Assembly (NCBI GenBank): GCA_045110315.1 | Contig: JBGCFY010000002.1 | Location: 1-64,000, forward strand | Direction: 5' to 3' | From: CALFBG01 sp045110315 | GTDB taxonomy: Bacteria; Bacteroidota; Bacteroidia; Chitinophagales; Saprospiraceae | DNA: 64,000 nucleotides | Notes under the pieces: model-generated | Told to the model about the DNA's origin: nothing | The model's database searches: none | What the model saw: the letters and a program-made list of their open reading frames with translations, nothing else | Translations under genes and position numbers: made by a program | Shown: positions 26,508-36,819 of the stretch, piece after piece | Layout: every line of letters begins with the position of its first letter | Numbering within the stretch: position 1 is the stretch's first letter

Positions 26508-26547
26508 GTAAAGCGGCAATTTCACTCGTTGAAATTGCCGCTTTTTA
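26508..26547 (+). terminator. Intrinsic terminator after the AsmA-family gene
   Basis: AAGCGGCAATTTCA (26511-26524) pairs with 26530-26543 over 14 bp around a short loop, then a T run. It lies between convergent genes. Confidence 0.88.
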
Positions 26548-26579
26548 TAACAGGTTAATTTTTTTATTAAAGCCCAATT

Positions 26580-28952
26580 TTAAGGTCGAATGACTTTCTT
26601 TTTCTTCTTCTTAGCACGTTGCATTGGATTCATATTTTTATCTGATTGTTTGTGTTTTTTGAACACCTGAAATCTACTGGGCAATTCTTTTACGGGCCAG
26701 TTATTATTGCTCTCATCAATATCTGCCGTTTCTTTGTAAGGATCAATTACAATACCTTTAACATCTTTGTTTTTGACAAATACTTTGCTGAAAGTAGTTT
26801 CATTTTTCCGCCAAATCTCTACGGGGATGCGCTCAATTTCGGTAGTACCATCCTCAAAAGTCCATTCAATAATGACGGGCATCACTAAACCTCCCTTGTT
26901 GCTAAAGTGCAGTTGGTAATAGTTCTTATCACCAAAGCGTTTCTTCTTCTCTTTTTTGGTAAAGGTCTCGTCGTATAGATAAGTGGTAGAACTAACGACA
27001 GAATCACTCGTTTCCCACGGCTTATAGGTTGTATAAAAATCTTGCAAATCTTTATCTTCTTCTACCGGAAACTTCATCCCTGATTCTCGATTTCTGATTT
27101 GCGTTAAAGTTGGACCATCTTTCGGAGCACTATTTACATTATCGCGTGTTCTTTCCTTACGTTCTGGATTATTTTCCAAATCTACTTTATACCATTTTAT
27201 ACTATCCAAAGCAATATCAACGGGCTCAATACCGTAGAACCAACCTTTCCAAAACCAATCTAAATCTACACCACTAGCATCTTCCATGGTACGGAAAAAA
27301 TCTGCTGGCGTCGGATGTTTGAAAGCCCAACGGCGGCAATACTCTTTGAAAGCGTAATCAAATAGCTCTCTACCCATAATCGTTTCCCGCAAAATATTTA
27401 AACCCGCTGCCGGTTTTAAATAAGCATTTGGAAAATAATTAACAATGTTTTCACTATTGGTCATGATAGGCTCTAATTTATCCTTTGGCATACTCATGTA
27501 ACTGGTAATCTTATCTGCACCAACCCACGACTTATAGCTATTGTCAAATTCTTGCTCTGCTAAGTATTGTACGAAAGTACAAAGCCCTTCATCAAACCAA
27601 GCCCATTGCCGTTCGTCACTATTAATAATCATCGGGAAGTAATTATGTCCTACTTCGTGAATGATTACTGTAATCGCAGAATTCTTAGAACGTTCGGTAT
27701 AAGTACCATCTTCTTCCGCTCGTCCAGGATTGAAACAAATCATAGGATATTCCATGCCGTTAGCTGCTTCTACAGAAATAGCAACAGGATAAGGATAAGG
27801 AATCGAATACTTAGAGTAAGTTTTTAAAGTATGTGCTACGGTTTTGGTAGAGTATCGGTTATAAATAGGGTAAGCTTCTTTACCGTAGTAACTCATACAC
27901 ATTACCTGCTTGCCATTTTCATTGACGTGTGGCATTGCATCCCAAACAAATTTTCGGCTCGCAGTCCAAGCAAAATCTCTTACGTTTTCTGCTTTATAAT
28001 GCCAAGTTTTTGTTTTTTTAGCTTTGGGCGCTTTCTCCATTTTTTTAGCTTCTTCCAAGGTCACAATCTCAACGGGCGTCTTCGCCGCTTGTGCCTTTTG
28101 CCAACGAGTTAGTTGTTTGGGCGTGAGCATTTCCTTATAATTCTGACAAGTACCCGTAGAGCCAACAAGGTGATCTTCGTCTAAAGTCATCTTGACATCA
28201 AAGTCGCCAAAGCTCAAGGCAAACTCTCCCCGTCCAGTAAATTGCTTATTTTGCCATCCTTCAAAATCATTGTAAATACAAAGTCGAGGATACCATTGTA
28301 CCATTGTATAAAGATAGTTACCATCTTTTTCAAAAAACTCATAACCACCTCGTCCCCAACTTGGCGTATTGATCCGGTCAATCAGGTAGTAATGCCATTT
28401 TACTTTGAAAGAAACTTTTTCGCCTGGTTTTAGCGCTTTAGGTAAATCTACCCGCATCATCGTTTTGTTGATGATATATTTCAAAGGCTTACCGTCTGTT
28501 TGGGTAACTGCTTCAATTTTGCAACCGAATTTTTCTAGTTCTCTCCAAGCTTCTAGTTGTACCAAAGCATTTTCGCTCATCGTTTTTCGAATATTACTCG
28601 CATCAAAACGGTGATTATCTGCGTTGGGATCGTGTTGGTTTTCATCGAGTTGTAACCAAAGATATTTTAAGGTAGAAGGCGACTGGTTATGGTAAGTGAT
28701 TGTTTCGTCTCCATCTAATCGTTGTTCCTTGGTATTGAGCGTACAACTGATATCGTAGTCGCATTTCTGTTGCCAATAGTCAGGACCTGGCGTACCATCT
28801 ACGGAACGGTAGGTATTAGGGCTAGGAAGTAAGGTTCCTAATTGCTCAAACTTGTTACCATGATTAGAGGTAGGATTTTGCGCGAGCGCTAAAAAGGGCA
28901 CTATCGCTACGAATGCCAAGGAAAAAAAGCGATGGATCATTTTTTTTTTCAT
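26580..28952 (-). CDS. M1-family zinc metallopeptidase, secreted
   Basis: 790 residues from ATG 28952 (MKKKMIHRFF; a GTG three codons earlier is less likely). A signal peptide ends near FLALAQ. The gluzincin motif HEVGH is at His432-Glu433-His436, and the third zinc ligand Glu455 (WFDEG) follows at the family's 18-residue spacing. The exopeptidase-type GxMEN segment appears as GMEYP (a variant), so strict aminopeptidase activity is uncertain. The C-terminal third is beta-rich and ends in a very basic tail (QRAKKKKKKVIRP). Bacteroidota encode many such secreted M1 proteins with unassigned substrates. Confidence 0.9.
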   Translation of the reverse strand: MKKKMIHRFFSLAFVAIVPFLALAQNPTSNHGNKFEQLGTLLPSPNTYRSVDGTPGPDYWQQKCDYDISCTLNTKEQRLDGDETITYHNQSPSTLKYLWLQLDENQHDPNADNHRFDASNIRKTMSENALVQLEAWRELEKFGCKIEAVTQTDGKPLKYIINKTMMRVDLPKALKPGEKVSFKVKWHYYLIDRINTPSWGRGGYEFFEKDGNYLYTMVQWYPRLCIYNDFEGWQNKQFTGRGEFALSFGDFDVKMTLDEDHLVGSTGTCQNYKEMLTPKQLTRWQKAQAAKTPVEIVTLEEAKKMEKAPKAKKTKTWHYKAENVRDFAWTASRKFVWDAMPHVNENGKQVMCMSYYGKEAYPIYNRYSTKTVAHTLKTYSKYSIPYPYPVAISVEAANGMEYPMICFNPGRAEEDGTYTERSKNSAITVIIHEVGHNYFPMIINSDERQWAWFDEGLCTFVQYLAEQEFDNSYKSWVGADKITSYMSMPKDKLEPIMTNSENIVNYFPNAYLKPAAGLNILRETIMGRELFDYAFKEYCRRWAFKHPTPADFFRTMEDASGVDLDWFWKGWFYGIEPVDIALDSIKWYKVDLENNPERKERTRDNVNSAPKDGPTLTQIRNRESGMKFPVEEDKDLQDFYTTYKPWETSDSVVSSTTYLYDETFTKKEKKKRFGDKNYYQLHFSNKGGLVMPVIIEWTFEDGTTEIERIPVEIWRKNETTFSKVFVKNKDVKGIVIDPYKETADIDESNNNWPVKELPSRFQVFKKHKQSDKNMNPMQRAKKKKKKVIRP

Positions 28953-29374
28953 AATTAACACAGATTAAATTTTTATTGTTGTTTTGTTCAAGTCGTTCGG
29001 GGAAATTGCGTTCAATTTGCAACAACTCCAATCAGTTTACTTCCGTAAATACTTTAAACAACTGCCTTAATGCGCTGCAATTTACTATGAATTTTTTAGA
29101 AAGCTTAGTAGAAAGCAGACCTTAACTATATATAGGAGGCTATGACGTAAGAGAAATACTTATAGCGCTCGAAATTTCAGCCAAACAATTCCGATGAATT
29201 TTCAGATTTTTAGAATCTACCGTGTACTTAGGCATTCTTTTTGCAAAATCACTACTGTTCTTCCCGCTACCATACAACTTACGTGGTACAATTTCCTACA
29301 TTTTTTTGATTCGTAGCTGCTAACGATCTGCTCTCAAGCTGAAGATTAATGCTACAACTAAAACAATAGCTATT
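28953..29374. other. Divergent intergenic region, M1 peptidase / lipoprotein
   Basis: 422 bp without a gene between divergent genes, so it should hold both promoters. I see no consensus promoter pair, no strong hairpin and no short reading frame worth reporting. Confidence 0.4.
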
Positions 29375-30889
29375 ATGCTGCAAAACCGACGACTTTTGTA
29401 TTTTCTTCCCCTTGTCTTGCTCTTCTCTGCTTGTCTAAAAAACTATGAAGAGGTAGAGATTGAAGACTGGTCGCAAACGATTGCCATTCCAATCTTAAAA
29501 GCGAAACTCAATATTGAAGACTTATTAGATAATTTTGAAACAGGTGGTTATGTAGCATTAGATAATGATAAATTCATCACTTTGGTTTATCAGGGCGAGG
29601 TATTTTCTTATCAAGGAGACGAGATTGTAGAAATTCCAAATTTAGCTTTTCCAATTCCAGATACAGTGGTGAACATTCCTTACGATAACCTTCCTTTCGA
29701 TTATCAGATTGATGAGTTTAAACTCAAAGAAGGAAATTTTACTTATCGCTTTGAATCTGCTTTTACAGAAGACCTAATGGTAACGATTACGCTACCCAAT
29801 TTAAAAAAAGATAGTAAAGAGTTAACAATTGAAATCCCTGTCAGCTATACTGGAACGCAGTCCATTCAACAAGCAGGAACAATAGATTTGAGTGCGTATA
29901 TTTTTGATTTTTATGATGATGAATTTGTAGTAAAATATGATGCGGTGAGAATAAGCACGGGAGAGCGCATCTATTTAGAAGCGGTAAATTTTGGCTTTAC
30001 GGATTTGGAGTATGATTATATCATTGGTACTTTTCCTGAGCAAGCCTTGAATTTGCCAAAAGACGAAATCAAAATTGACCTTTTTACGAATGCTGCTGGT
30101 GGAAGTATCTATTTTGAAGAACCCAGCGTAAGCATGATTTTTGAAAATAGTTTTGGTTTGCCTGTCAGCTTGACGGCACAAACGCTAGACGTGATGACGC
30201 AAAATAGCGGGATAATGCGCCTGCATTCTGTACTTGATGATGGACTTAACTTTGAGTATCCCACGCTTAACGAAATGGGAACGGTCAAAACAACTAATCT
30301 GGTACTTAATCAAAACAACTCTAATCTCGCCGAGGTCATTGCTAATAATCCACAAGCATTAAACTACGAATTTCTAGCTACGCTGAATGCTGCAGGTAAT
30401 ACTACCAAAGGCTTTATTGAAGCAACGAGTAGCATTAAAGTAAACGTAGATGTTGCTTTGCCATTGTGGGTACGAGCCAACGGACACTTCATTACCGAAA
30501 AGAACATTGACTTCGATGCTTCCATTTTAGAAAATGTTGAGCAAGCTACCTTTAAGCTAATTGCCTCAAATGGCTTGCCCGTAGATGCAGGTATTCAGGT
30601 TTATTTTGAAGATGACAATGGCGTTGTTCAAGATTCTTTATTACAGCCTTATCAAAACTTTTTGGTAGCGGCGAAAACGAATAATGAAGGTCGCGTAACT
30701 GGAGATACCGAAAGTACAGTCTTTATAGATTTAACGGCAAGTCAATTACAAAATTTCCAAACGGCCACAAAAATTAGACTGAGTGCAAGAGTTACAACGG
30801 ATAATATTACTGGAAATGCCGTTAAGTTCTACAGTGATTACGGAGTGGATTTACAATTAGGGGTGAAAGTGGTGACAAAAGATTTGTAA
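29375..30889 (+). CDS. Large lipoprotein of unknown function
   Basis: 504 residues. The N-terminus is a lipoprotein signal (LPLVLLFSAC, Cys at about residue 20), so the mature protein is probably tethered to a membrane and surface- or periplasm-facing. The rest is beta-rich with repeated Ig-like or jelly-roll-like strands. No enzyme motif or named family was recognised. It lies 104 bp upstream of a DUF5723-like outer membrane protein gene, and the two probably act together. Confidence 0.75.
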   Translation: MLQNRRLLYFLPLVLLFSACLKNYEEVEIEDWSQTIAIPILKAKLNIEDLLDNFETGGYVALDNDKFITLVYQGEVFSYQGDEIVEIPNLAFPIPDTVVNIPYDNLPFDYQIDEFKLKEGNFTYRFESAFTEDLMVTITLPNLKKDSKELTIEIPVSYTGTQSIQQAGTIDLSAYIFDFYDDEFVVKYDAVRISTGERIYLEAVNFGFTDLEYDYIIGTFPEQALNLPKDEIKIDLFTNAAGGSIYFEEPSVSMIFENSFGLPVSLTAQTLDVMTQNSGIMRLHSVLDDGLNFEYPTLNEMGTVKTTNLVLNQNNSNLAEVIANNPQALNYEFLATLNAAGNTTKGFIEATSSIKVNVDVALPLWVRANGHFITEKNIDFDASILENVEQATFKLIASNGLPVDAGIQVYFEDDNGVVQDSLLQPYQNFLVAAKTNNEGRVTGDTESTVFIDLTASQLQNFQTATKIRLSARVTTDNITGNAVKFYSDYGVDLQLGVKVVTKDL

Positions 30890-30993
30890 GCACTGTGATT
30901 CCTTTTCTTTTTTATTTTAAAAATAAATCAATAGACTTTATTCTGAATGATTTTAAAACAACTTCATAAAGTCTATACCTTAACGCAAAGATT

Positions 30994-32340
30994 ATGAAAC
31001 GGTTGATACTCTTCTTTTTTTGTAGCTCAATTAGTCTTTTTAAATTATCTGCACAGCAGGACTTGGGTTTACATTTTATGGATAATATTATTCAAGCTAC
31101 ACAAACGAATCCAGCTAAATTTAGCAACTACGGCGTGAACATAGCTCTGGTTTCACCACACATAAACATCTATAATGCTCAGTTTTCTCCGAGCGATATT
31201 TTTTCTGAAAATGGGAATCGCTTGAGCTTGAGTTCCTCCCGTTTATTAGCTGCATTGGACGAAACGAAAAATTATTTGCAAGCCAACGTTGCGTTACATA
31301 GCTTAACGGTTGGTTTGCGATACGATCATTTTCAATTGACTCTGTCGCACGCAATGAAAATGGGCACGTACCTCAATTATCCGAAAGGAATAGCAAGTTT
31401 ATTATTTGAAGGAAACGGGAATCGCATTGGAGAAACGATTGATATCGCTCCGCAAGTTGATGTGCTCGCGTACCAAGAATTTGGGATAGGACTAGCTTTT
31501 CAGGTTAATGAAATACTGAGTGTTGGGACCAAGTTAAAATACTTAATGGGCGTCGGCGCATTGCATACTGATCGCTCCACCGCAACGCTTCATACCGATG
31601 ATAATTACTACGAATTAACGGGTCAAACAGATATAGTTTTTCAAAGTAGTGGTTTGACGATTAATGATGATGGAGATATCGAGCTCTTTGGAGGAACGGA
31701 CAATATTTCGAATGCACTTTTTACGAACAATAGTGGCTATGCAATTGATTTGGGAGCTGTTGTTACCTTGGGGAAACGCTTTAGTTTCAAAGCAAGTATC
31801 CTTGATTTAGGGCAAATTATTTGGAAGGATAATGTCAGTACACAAACGAGCCGGGGAACACATCGCTTCGAAGGTGTTGCCGTTGGTCCTATGATAGAAA
31901 ATGATTCTTTTGATTTGCGTTCGGTGGTAGATACTTTGGAACAAGTATTTAATTTCACGGAAACGGAGCGTTCTTTTGCAACGAGTTTGCCAGGTCGTTT
32001 TTATCTCAGTGCGAGATTTTCTCCGATAGATGGTTTGCACCTTGGTGCCTTAGCCTACGGCGAGATTTTTCGAAAAAGATTTCAACCCGCTTTAGCATTG
32101 AATGTACAAAAAGACTTTGGAGACATTTTAAGCATTGGTGCGATGTACTCTGTACGAAATAAAACGTTTGATAATATTGGTTTGAACTTTACCTTACGAT
32201 TGATTGGCATTCAAATCTTTGGGGTGACGGATAATATTATTCCTATTTTTAGTCCCATGAAAACTAGAAGTACGAACTTCCGCTTTGGACTTAATCTTGC
32301 TTTTGGAAACAAAAAAGAAAAGAAACGTTCTAGGCGTTAA
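30994..32340 (+). CDS. DUF5723-like outer membrane protein
   Basis: 448 residues with a signal peptide (cleavage near LSAQ, residue 21). The body has the alternating aromatic/polar strands of a beta-barrel. Conserved-looking segments include TNPAKFSNYGVNIALVSP, GIGLAFQVNEILSVGTKLKY and GLNFTLRLIGIQIFGVTDNI, which fit the Bacteroidota DUF5723 family as I remember it. It is the second gene of a pair with the upstream lipoprotein. Function is unknown; the barrel assignment is an inference from strand pattern. Confidence 0.75.
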   Translation: MKRLILFFFCSSISLFKLSAQQDLGLHFMDNIIQATQTNPAKFSNYGVNIALVSPHINIYNAQFSPSDIFSENGNRLSLSSSRLLAALDETKNYLQANVALHSLTVGLRYDHFQLTLSHAMKMGTYLNYPKGIASLLFEGNGNRIGETIDIAPQVDVLAYQEFGIGLAFQVNEILSVGTKLKYLMGVGALHTDRSTATLHTDDNYYELTGQTDIVFQSSGLTINDDGDIELFGGTDNISNALFTNNSGYAIDLGAVVTLGKRFSFKASILDLGQIIWKDNVSTQTSRGTHRFEGVAVGPMIENDSFDLRSVVDTLEQVFNFTETERSFATSLPGRFYLSARFSPIDGLHLGALAYGEIFRKRFQPALALNVQKDFGDILSIGAMYSVRNKTFDNIGLNFTLRLIGIQIFGVTDNIIPIFSPMKTRSTNFRFGLNLAFGNKKEKKRSRR

Positions 32341-32357
32341 GGAGCTGTCTAAATAAG

Positions 32358-32397
32358 GAAAGCCTGATGAATGTAAGCTGCATTCATCAGGCTTTTT
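32358..32397. terminator. Bidirectional intrinsic terminator
   Basis: AGCCTGATGAATG (32361-32373) is perfectly complementary to 32381-32393 across a 7-nt loop, with A residues before and a T run after. It lies between convergent genes and can serve both. Confidence 0.88.
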
Positions 32398-32415
32398 TAT
32401 TTTATAAAAAAAATA

Positions 32416-34965
32416 TTATTCCAAAATTACTACTTTGACGGAGGCTTGTTGTGTGCCAAAGTTGGCTTGTAAAAAGTAGATGCCCGCACCAAGATCTAAG
32501 GAGCTTAAATCGAAATTTTCAGTATGCGTACCCGTAGTACGTTGATTACTTTCTCTAGTTAGTTGTACGACCTTATTCCCCAAGACGCTATGTAAACTAA
32601 AATTTACAGGAAGGGACTGATCTAAGCTGTATTTAATATTAATGAAATCTTTGGCTAGCGTTGGAAAGACATTTAAACCAAAATTAGTAGTGACGGTTTG
32701 TGTGTTAACAGTAACTGGGATAAATACTGCAATCAAGGTGTCTGATCCCGCTAAAAGAATGTCTGCTTTCCGAGCGGTGATTTCTGGTGCAATGGGATTT
32801 CCTGATTTACTAATCCAATGCGAAAACTTATAATCATCGTCGGTTGCTTTGGCTTTGATTAAGTTTTTCATATTTCCAAAATAATTTCCTGTCCAAGGAA
32901 AATCTTCAATCTCTAAGGTATTTAAATCAATTTCCCCTACACCTACGGGCTCTACTTGTAAGGTCAAAGGATAAGGTCCGGTGACGTCAAAGCAATTCGT
33001 CATACCGTCATCCAATAAAGTACAACGCTGTTCGATAAAACCACGTAAGGTGGCTACGTTTTCTTCCCATTCTTGCATCGTCCCTCCCCAGCGTTGGATT
33101 TGTCGAGGCATCTCGGGTGCAATTACTCCAATCATACGGTCCAAAGTCTCCAACATATTGTCGCAGGAATAAACAGTATTCATTAAATCTGCTTGCCGCG
33201 AATAATACAATTGTTTGAAGTCTGGATTTTCTTCTTGTAATTTTAAGAATATTTTTTCGTGTTGTCCGACATCCGTATTAAAGAAAAACCCATCCATGAA
33301 ATCAGCAATGTCATCAATATCGCAAGGCTCAGCGTCAGGGTTAATATTTGGAACCCCACTGTAATTGATGTAATAGTCAAAAGTAGCATCGTTGTCCCAA
33401 AGAATGTAACCCCATTTTTTATGATCCCCCTCTGGATCTCTTCCACGCCACCAACCCGTATTGTAGTTAAGCCAATCGGATGCAACGGAGTTGAGGTTTG
33501 CGATCATGTAATCAATCAAACTTACCAATTGCAATTGATCTTTTACACTTTGGTAGTTATCAGGATCGCTCATGTCGTTGTTTAAAATAAAGTCACGTAA
33601 AGTTCCCCAATCATCAAATGCTTGCTGTCCACCGTATTCTGCTTCGGTGTTGCCCCAGGTACTTAAATACTGAAGATCAAATTTTCCTTGATCGTAATAT
33701 TCTTTAGTATAGTCGTGATCTACTGGTCGCTCTCTCAAGCCGTAAACACCCCAGTATTGACCATTTAAAAATACAATAACTCGTTCTACTGCTCTGACGT
33801 CTAATTTCATGTTACCTTCCATGGCAAGCGCGTGAACATATTCATCTCGTACGTGTGTGCTTCCTTCGTGTTGTCCATCATCAATAGCGGGATAGTTGTC
33901 GTCGCCGGATGCTCTAAACATGAAACGTTGGTATTCGTCACGTTCTGAGTAACTAAATAACGGGGCTTCTACCGTTCTAGAGTATCCCATTTCATCTCTA
34001 GAAATCCAATCAAGACTTCGATGATCTAACACCCATGAGTCTTGTCCATGTCGATTCAATTCGCCGTAAGAATTAGCTACGCGCTCTTGGTTTTCATTAA
34101 AGTACTCGAGCGAGCCAATCGGTAATAACGCTCCTTGTCCATTTGCTAAATTTATGATCTCGTCCGCTGCTACAGAAAAAACAGCTAAGCTAAAACTCTC
34201 ATCAATGAAATAGGTCTGGAAGTCAATTTTCCCAGGCAGAATGTTATTGTCGTTACTAAACGATTTTGCTTTCAAGACTTGCGTCGAACTAATTGAAATA
34301 GGACCAGTGTAAGTAGGAGAAGTAACAACGGGCGCGCTGCCGTCAAGGGTGTAGTGTAAGACTGAATTTGGCTCGTTGTTTTGAATGCTTACCGTCTGAG
34401 TACCATTGTAAAACCCTCCTTCGAGACTAATGGTGGGGGTATTGGTGTAGCCTATGTATTTAGGTGCTGCATTGTTGGATTGACTAAGTGTAGGGCTAGT
34501 ACAAACCATCCAATCGTTGCCACCATCCGTAGCGCGACAGCGAGAGTGTTCCATCAAGGTAAGCGCTAAAGGAATTTGATCTACAACGGTACTATCTGGT
34601 TGAGAAAGCATTAAAACTTCTCCCGCTTTGGTTTGGCTTAATTTAAAGTTTGAATGGTAGTTGGTAAGGGAAACTTCATCTCTACCGGAACACCAAATAC
34701 GGATAAAACCATTGGCAGGAATTGTTACGCCCGCAGGAATAATCCACTTAGCAGGTTTGTTAACTTTATCGGATAAACGCCACCCTTCTAAATTAACGGA
34801 GCTGGCACTCGTATTGTGTAGTTCTACCCAGTCTTCTGTTTTTTGGTAATTGTCTTGAAAGACTCTTAAATTAGAAGCAGAGTATTCATTAATTAATACT
34901 TGTGCACGGAGGTCACTGCTTACCAAGGTGCATAACCCTAGTAAGAAAAAAATAAATTTTTTCAT
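32416..34965 (-). CDS. T9SS-secreted CotH-kinase / lamin-tail protein
   Basis: 849 residues from ATG 34965 (MKKFIFFLLG). A signal peptide ends near LRAQ. A lamin-tail domain (~22-125: VLINEYSASN, DWVELHNTSAS) is followed by a chitobiase C-terminal-like module (~170-240: LHYTLDGSAPVVTSPTYTGP). A CotH kinase-like domain (~250-620) has YGLRERPVDHDY and a conserved WDNDATFDYY. The C-terminal T9SS sorting tail begins around NVFPTLAKDFINIKYS. CotH proteins are atypical kinases that phosphorylate spore-coat proteins in Bacillus; the target of secreted Bacteroidota versions is unknown. Confidence 0.9.
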   Translation of the reverse strand: MKKFIFFLLGLCTLVSSDLRAQVLINEYSASNLRVFQDNYQKTEDWVELHNTSASSVNLEGWRLSDKVNKPAKWIIPAGVTIPANGFIRIWCSGRDEVSLTNYHSNFKLSQTKAGEVLMLSQPDSTVVDQIPLALTLMEHSRCRATDGGNDWMVCTSPTLSQSNNAAPKYIGYTNTPTISLEGGFYNGTQTVSIQNNEPNSVLHYTLDGSAPVVTSPTYTGPISISSTQVLKAKSFSNDNNILPGKIDFQTYFIDESFSLAVFSVAADEIINLANGQGALLPIGSLEYFNENQERVANSYGELNRHGQDSWVLDHRSLDWISRDEMGYSRTVEAPLFSYSERDEYQRFMFRASGDDNYPAIDDGQHEGSTHVRDEYVHALAMEGNMKLDVRAVERVIVFLNGQYWGVYGLRERPVDHDYTKEYYDQGKFDLQYLSTWGNTEAEYGGQQAFDDWGTLRDFILNNDMSDPDNYQSVKDQLQLVSLIDYMIANLNSVASDWLNYNTGWWRGRDPEGDHKKWGYILWDNDATFDYYINYSGVPNINPDAEPCDIDDIADFMDGFFFNTDVGQHEKIFLKLQEENPDFKQLYYSRQADLMNTVYSCDNMLETLDRMIGVIAPEMPRQIQRWGGTMQEWEENVATLRGFIEQRCTLLDDGMTNCFDVTGPYPLTLQVEPVGVGEIDLNTLEIEDFPWTGNYFGNMKNLIKAKATDDDYKFSHWISKSGNPIAPEITARKADILLAGSDTLIAVFIPVTVNTQTVTTNFGLNVFPTLAKDFINIKYSLDQSLPVNFSLHSVLGNKVVQLTRESNQRTTGTHTENFDLSSLDLGAGIYFLQANFGTQQASVKVVILE

Positions 34966-35256
34966 TATCATAAAATTTTAAGTAACGATTCGGTTAATCT
35001 TTGTTAGAAAATAAGTAACAAGGTGTCTAAAAAGTCTTGGGGAGACTTTGAAGTTTGTGAAGTTGTATTATATGAAAAATGAAAATGATCGTAAAAATAA
35101 TTTTAGCCCGAAATACAAAAGTAAATGTATAGCTTCTTGAACGAAGAGATTGTATAATACCTGACAATGGAATAAAGAGAGGATACAAAATGTAATCAGC
35201 CGACACTAAACTAGAACTTATGTAAAATTTTAGACAAAAAAAGGATTGATTAATAC

Positions 35257-36531
35257 TCAAATAAGTAATTGAAAAAGGGAAGGGTTATTATTAAGTAGTT
35301 CAAAATCTACTTGATGTTCTTGCATACGTAATAATAAATCATGGTACGCTAATTTTGAAGGCGTTTCAATTCCTACCAGTGCTGGTCCTTTTTCGCGACT
35401 ATTTTTTTTGATATATTCAAAATGTGTGATGTCGTTCTTTGTGCCAAGGACTTCAACTAGAAACTCTCGTAACGCTCCAGCTCGTTGTGGGAAACGAACA
35501 ATGAAATAATGCTTTTTCCCTTCGTAAAGCATAGATCGCTCTTTTATTTCTTCTGTACGAGTGATGTCATTATTCCCTCCACTCACGACACAAACTATAC
35601 GTTTACCTTTGATGGTTTGACGATACTCGTCTAAAACGGCAATAGATAGGGCACCGGCTGGTTCTACTACCATTGCCTCTTGATTGTATAGTTCTAGAAT
35701 CGTTGTACATACTTTTCCTTCTGGGACGAGACTAATTTCATCCACAACTTTCTGACAAATTTTAAAATTTAAATGACCAACAGTACGTACTGCTGCACCA
35801 TCCACGAAAGTATCCAGTTTAGAAAGCGTAACTCGTTGACCACTTTGTAGTGCTGCCTGCATAGCTGCTGCGCCACTTGGTTCTACACCAATTATTTTTG
35901 TCTTAGGATTAAGTATTTTAAAATAACTTCCTAGCCCCGAAATTAGTCCACCACCACCAATTCCTGCAAAAATATAATCAATACTTTGTGGACATTGTTG
36001 TAATATCTCTAAACCAACAGTGCCTTGTCCTGCAATAATATCGAGATCGTCAAAAGGAGGTATGAAAGACATTTGGTGGAGATTCACAAATTTAGTAGCT
36101 TCGGCAGCAGCATCGTCAAAACTATCTCCTCGTAGTTTAATCTCAATCCACGGACCACCAAAGTCTCGTACTTTTTCCACTTTTTGTCTAGGAGTCGTTC
36201 TTGGCATAAAGATGATTCCTTTTATCTTTAACAAAGCACAAGCCAGTGCTACTCCTTGAGCGTGGTTTCCTGCACTGGCACAAACAATACCCTTGGCTTG
36301 CACTGTTGGAGGAAGTTGACAAATTTTATTGTAAGCGCCTCTTATTTTATATGAACGAACCACTTGTAGGTCTTCTCGTTTGAGCCAAACCTCACAGTCG
36401 TACTTTTCTGACAAACTACGATTTAATTGTAATGGTGTTTCTATAATTATATCTTGTAAACGCTTTTTTGCTGCTTCAATTAAAGTGGTTGTAATTATGG
36501 ATTGGCTCGAAATAAACTTTTGTTGTACCAT
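35257..36531 (-). CDS. ilvA: Threonine ammonia-lyase (threonine deaminase)
   Basis: PLP enzyme that makes 2-oxobutanoate from threonine, the entry step to isoleucine. 424 residues from ATG 36531 (MVQQKFISSQ); an upstream in-frame ATG at 36564 adds 11 unlikely residues. The PLP lysine is Lys62 in VVRSYKIRGAYN, and the Gly-rich phosphate loop is AGIGGGGLISGLG. The C-terminal ~85 residues are a single ACT-like regulatory domain (HYFIVRFPQRAGALREFLVE), shorter than the two-domain E. coli enzyme and normal for the 'short' form. It is last in the ilv cluster, but 288 bp separate it from ilvC, so it may have its own promoter. Confidence 0.95.
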   Translation of the reverse strand: MVQQKFISSQSIITTTLIEAAKKRLQDIIIETPLQLNRSLSEKYDCEVWLKREDLQVVRSYKIRGAYNKICQLPPTVQAKGIVCASAGNHAQGVALACALLKIKGIIFMPRTTPRQKVEKVRDFGGPWIEIKLRGDSFDDAAAEATKFVNLHQMSFIPPFDDLDIIAGQGTVGLEILQQCPQSIDYIFAGIGGGGLISGLGSYFKILNPKTKIIGVEPSGAAAMQAALQSGQRVTLSKLDTFVDGAAVRTVGHLNFKICQKVVDEISLVPEGKVCTTILELYNQEAMVVEPAGALSIAVLDEYRQTIKGKRIVCVVSGGNNDITRTEEIKERSMLYEGKKHYFIVRFPQRAGALREFLVEVLGTKNDITHFEYIKKNSREKGPALVGIETPSKLAYHDLLLRMQEHQVDFELLNNNPSLFQLLI

Positions 36532-36819
36532 AGTGACGGAAATATACTCAGTACACGGTAACATAAGTTAGTTGAAATTTTGGATAATGAGTTTTAGTGT
36601 CAATCGAGAAACGCCCGGAATCTAATAGCGATAGCTATCAAGGTGAGGACGTGACGAAGAGTGAGGCGAAAAGACATATTTAAAAAGCAAATAAATTTAT
36701 GTTACAATGTACTGAGGCGTCTACCGAAGTAGTTTACTTTTCTGTGCAGGGGATAAGTTTTCTTGCAACAGCCTACGGGTAGACACTTGAGTTGAAAAGA
36801 AGATTATTTTTAATTGTGA
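36532..36819. other. Gap between ilvC and ilvA
   Basis: 288 bp with no gene, unusually long for this otherwise tight cluster. A small palindrome, GATAGCTATC, lies around 36630. A possible long-range inverted repeat (GTCTACC near 36720 and GGTAGAC near 36780) brackets the middle. No Ile/Val/Leu-rich leader frame and no clear terminator were found here, so whether ilvA is cotranscribed is open. Confidence 0.35.

Noticed and set aside
35027..35260. 77-codon hydrophobic frame on the minus strand downstream of ilvA
   Set aside because: No family, AT-rich composition typical of non-coding sequence here, overlap with the end of ilvA, and no supporting start signal.
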